Virus record (IMG/VR): IMGVR_UViG_3300031918_000167
Location: 1-21,224 of that record
DNA from: a virus
Direction: 5' to 3' (one strand)
DNA: 21,224 nucleotides
Of this stretch, positions 20,968 through 21,224 are shown one piece after another. The first letter of the stretch is position 1, and every line of letters starts with the position of its first letter. A program made the position numbers and the translations under genes. Below the pieces are notes generated by a model, which worked only from the letters and a program-made list of their open reading frames with translations, searched no databases and was not told the DNA's origin.

Positions 20968-21224
20968 ATGACACTCTTAAGCGACGTAATCGCGTCACCG
21001 AGCAAAGCGCCACCAGGCACGACAACAGTTATTGGAACGGGGGCAATGAAGTCTTCGATTCTGCTGTTTGATTATGCGGTGGGCACTCGCAATTTCATGC
21101 CATCCGTTACCGGCAAATACCGCGTGGCCGTCATTGGCGGGTGTTCTTCGGGGGCTGGTGGATATTCCGAATATTACCCGACGCTAATAGCGGGAACGGC
21201 GTACCCCTACACTGTGGGGAATGG
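20968..21224 (+). CDS. putative glycine-containing fibre-tip protein, 3' truncated
   Basis: Frame 20968 is open from ATG (one base after the fibre stop) to the right edge: 85 codons, no stop. It begins MTLLSDVIASPSKAPPGTTT and continues with ILLFDYAVGTRNFMPSVTGK, then YRVAVIGGCSSGAGGYSEYY. The pattern V-x-V-I-G-G-x-x-S-G-A-G-G leading into AGTAYPYTVGNG recalls the glycine-rich domain of tail-tip adhesins, where a strand from Y-x-V is followed by glycine runs. A weak GGAA at 20952-20955 lies upstream. The rest lies outside the window, so this is likely but not certain to be a receptor-binding or fibre-tip protein. Confidence 0.62.
   Translation, partial: MTLLSDVIASPSKAPPGTTTVIGTGAMKSSILLFDYAVGTRNFMPSVTGKYRVAVIGGCSSGAGGYSEYYPTLIAGTAYPYTVGN

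Noticed and set aside
1-21224. Defence or anti-defence island, CRISPR array, tRNA or integrase
   Set aside because: Every part of the window longer than 100 bases is accounted for by structural genes on one strand; no such feature is visible.

Overview
The window is the virion-structure module of a contractile-tailed (myovirus-type) double-stranded DNA phage or prophage. All genes are on the + strand, packed almost without gaps and frequently overlapping by ATGA, TAATG or GTGA junctions. The DNA is GC-rich with strong third-position GC bias. This suits a phage of a high-GC Pseudomonadota host, for example Burkholderiales, but the host cannot be fixed from this sequence. The gene families (DUF1073 portal, Mu F-like protein, DUF2213 protease, DUF2184 capsid, DUF4054 connector, DUF3383 sheath, Pam3-type baseplate plug, gp25- and J-like wedge proteins, DUF2612) recall phages such as BcepB1A, AP22 and cyanophage Pam3. 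These assignments come from recognising sequence patterns, not from a search. No terminase, integrase, lysis, replication, tRNA or CRISPR feature is visible.

Layout. (1) 2-2909: a left-truncated LamG-like/short-repeat protein and two accessory virion proteins ahead of the portal. (2) 2910-8165: head module with portal, Mu F-like protein, prohead protease/scaffold (with a probable nested scaffold gene), cement protein and major capsid protein, closed by a rho-independent terminator at 8187-8213. (3) 8227-10529: a small conserved protein, then DUF4054 connector, head-tail joining protein, a small neck protein and the tail terminator. (4) 10538-13104: sheath, tube and tail assembly chaperone, whose second part is reached by a predicted -1 ribosomal frameshift. 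(5) 13105-19846: tape measure with a tail lysozyme domain, then Dit-like protein, plug, hub, spike, gp25-like, J-like and DUF2612 baseplate proteins. (6) 19857-21224: a tail fibre and the start of a glycine-containing putative fibre or tip protein that runs off the window.

How it works together: capsid protein assembles on portal and scaffold and is matured by the protease. The DUF4054 and neck proteins close the head and join it to a sheathed tail. The chaperone loads tube subunits around the tape measure, and the baseplate and fibres bind the host and trigger contraction.

Main points for a second look: an in-phase C CCT TTT slippery site giving a hidden 73-residue chaperone extension; an internal start with a good ribosome binding site inside the protease gene; an Ala-Met-Asp motif found in portal, Mu F-like protein, scaffold and capsid but not seen in the tail proteins; an in-frame TGA at codon 6 of the spike gene; and about twenty short Trp-ending repeats in the first protein.
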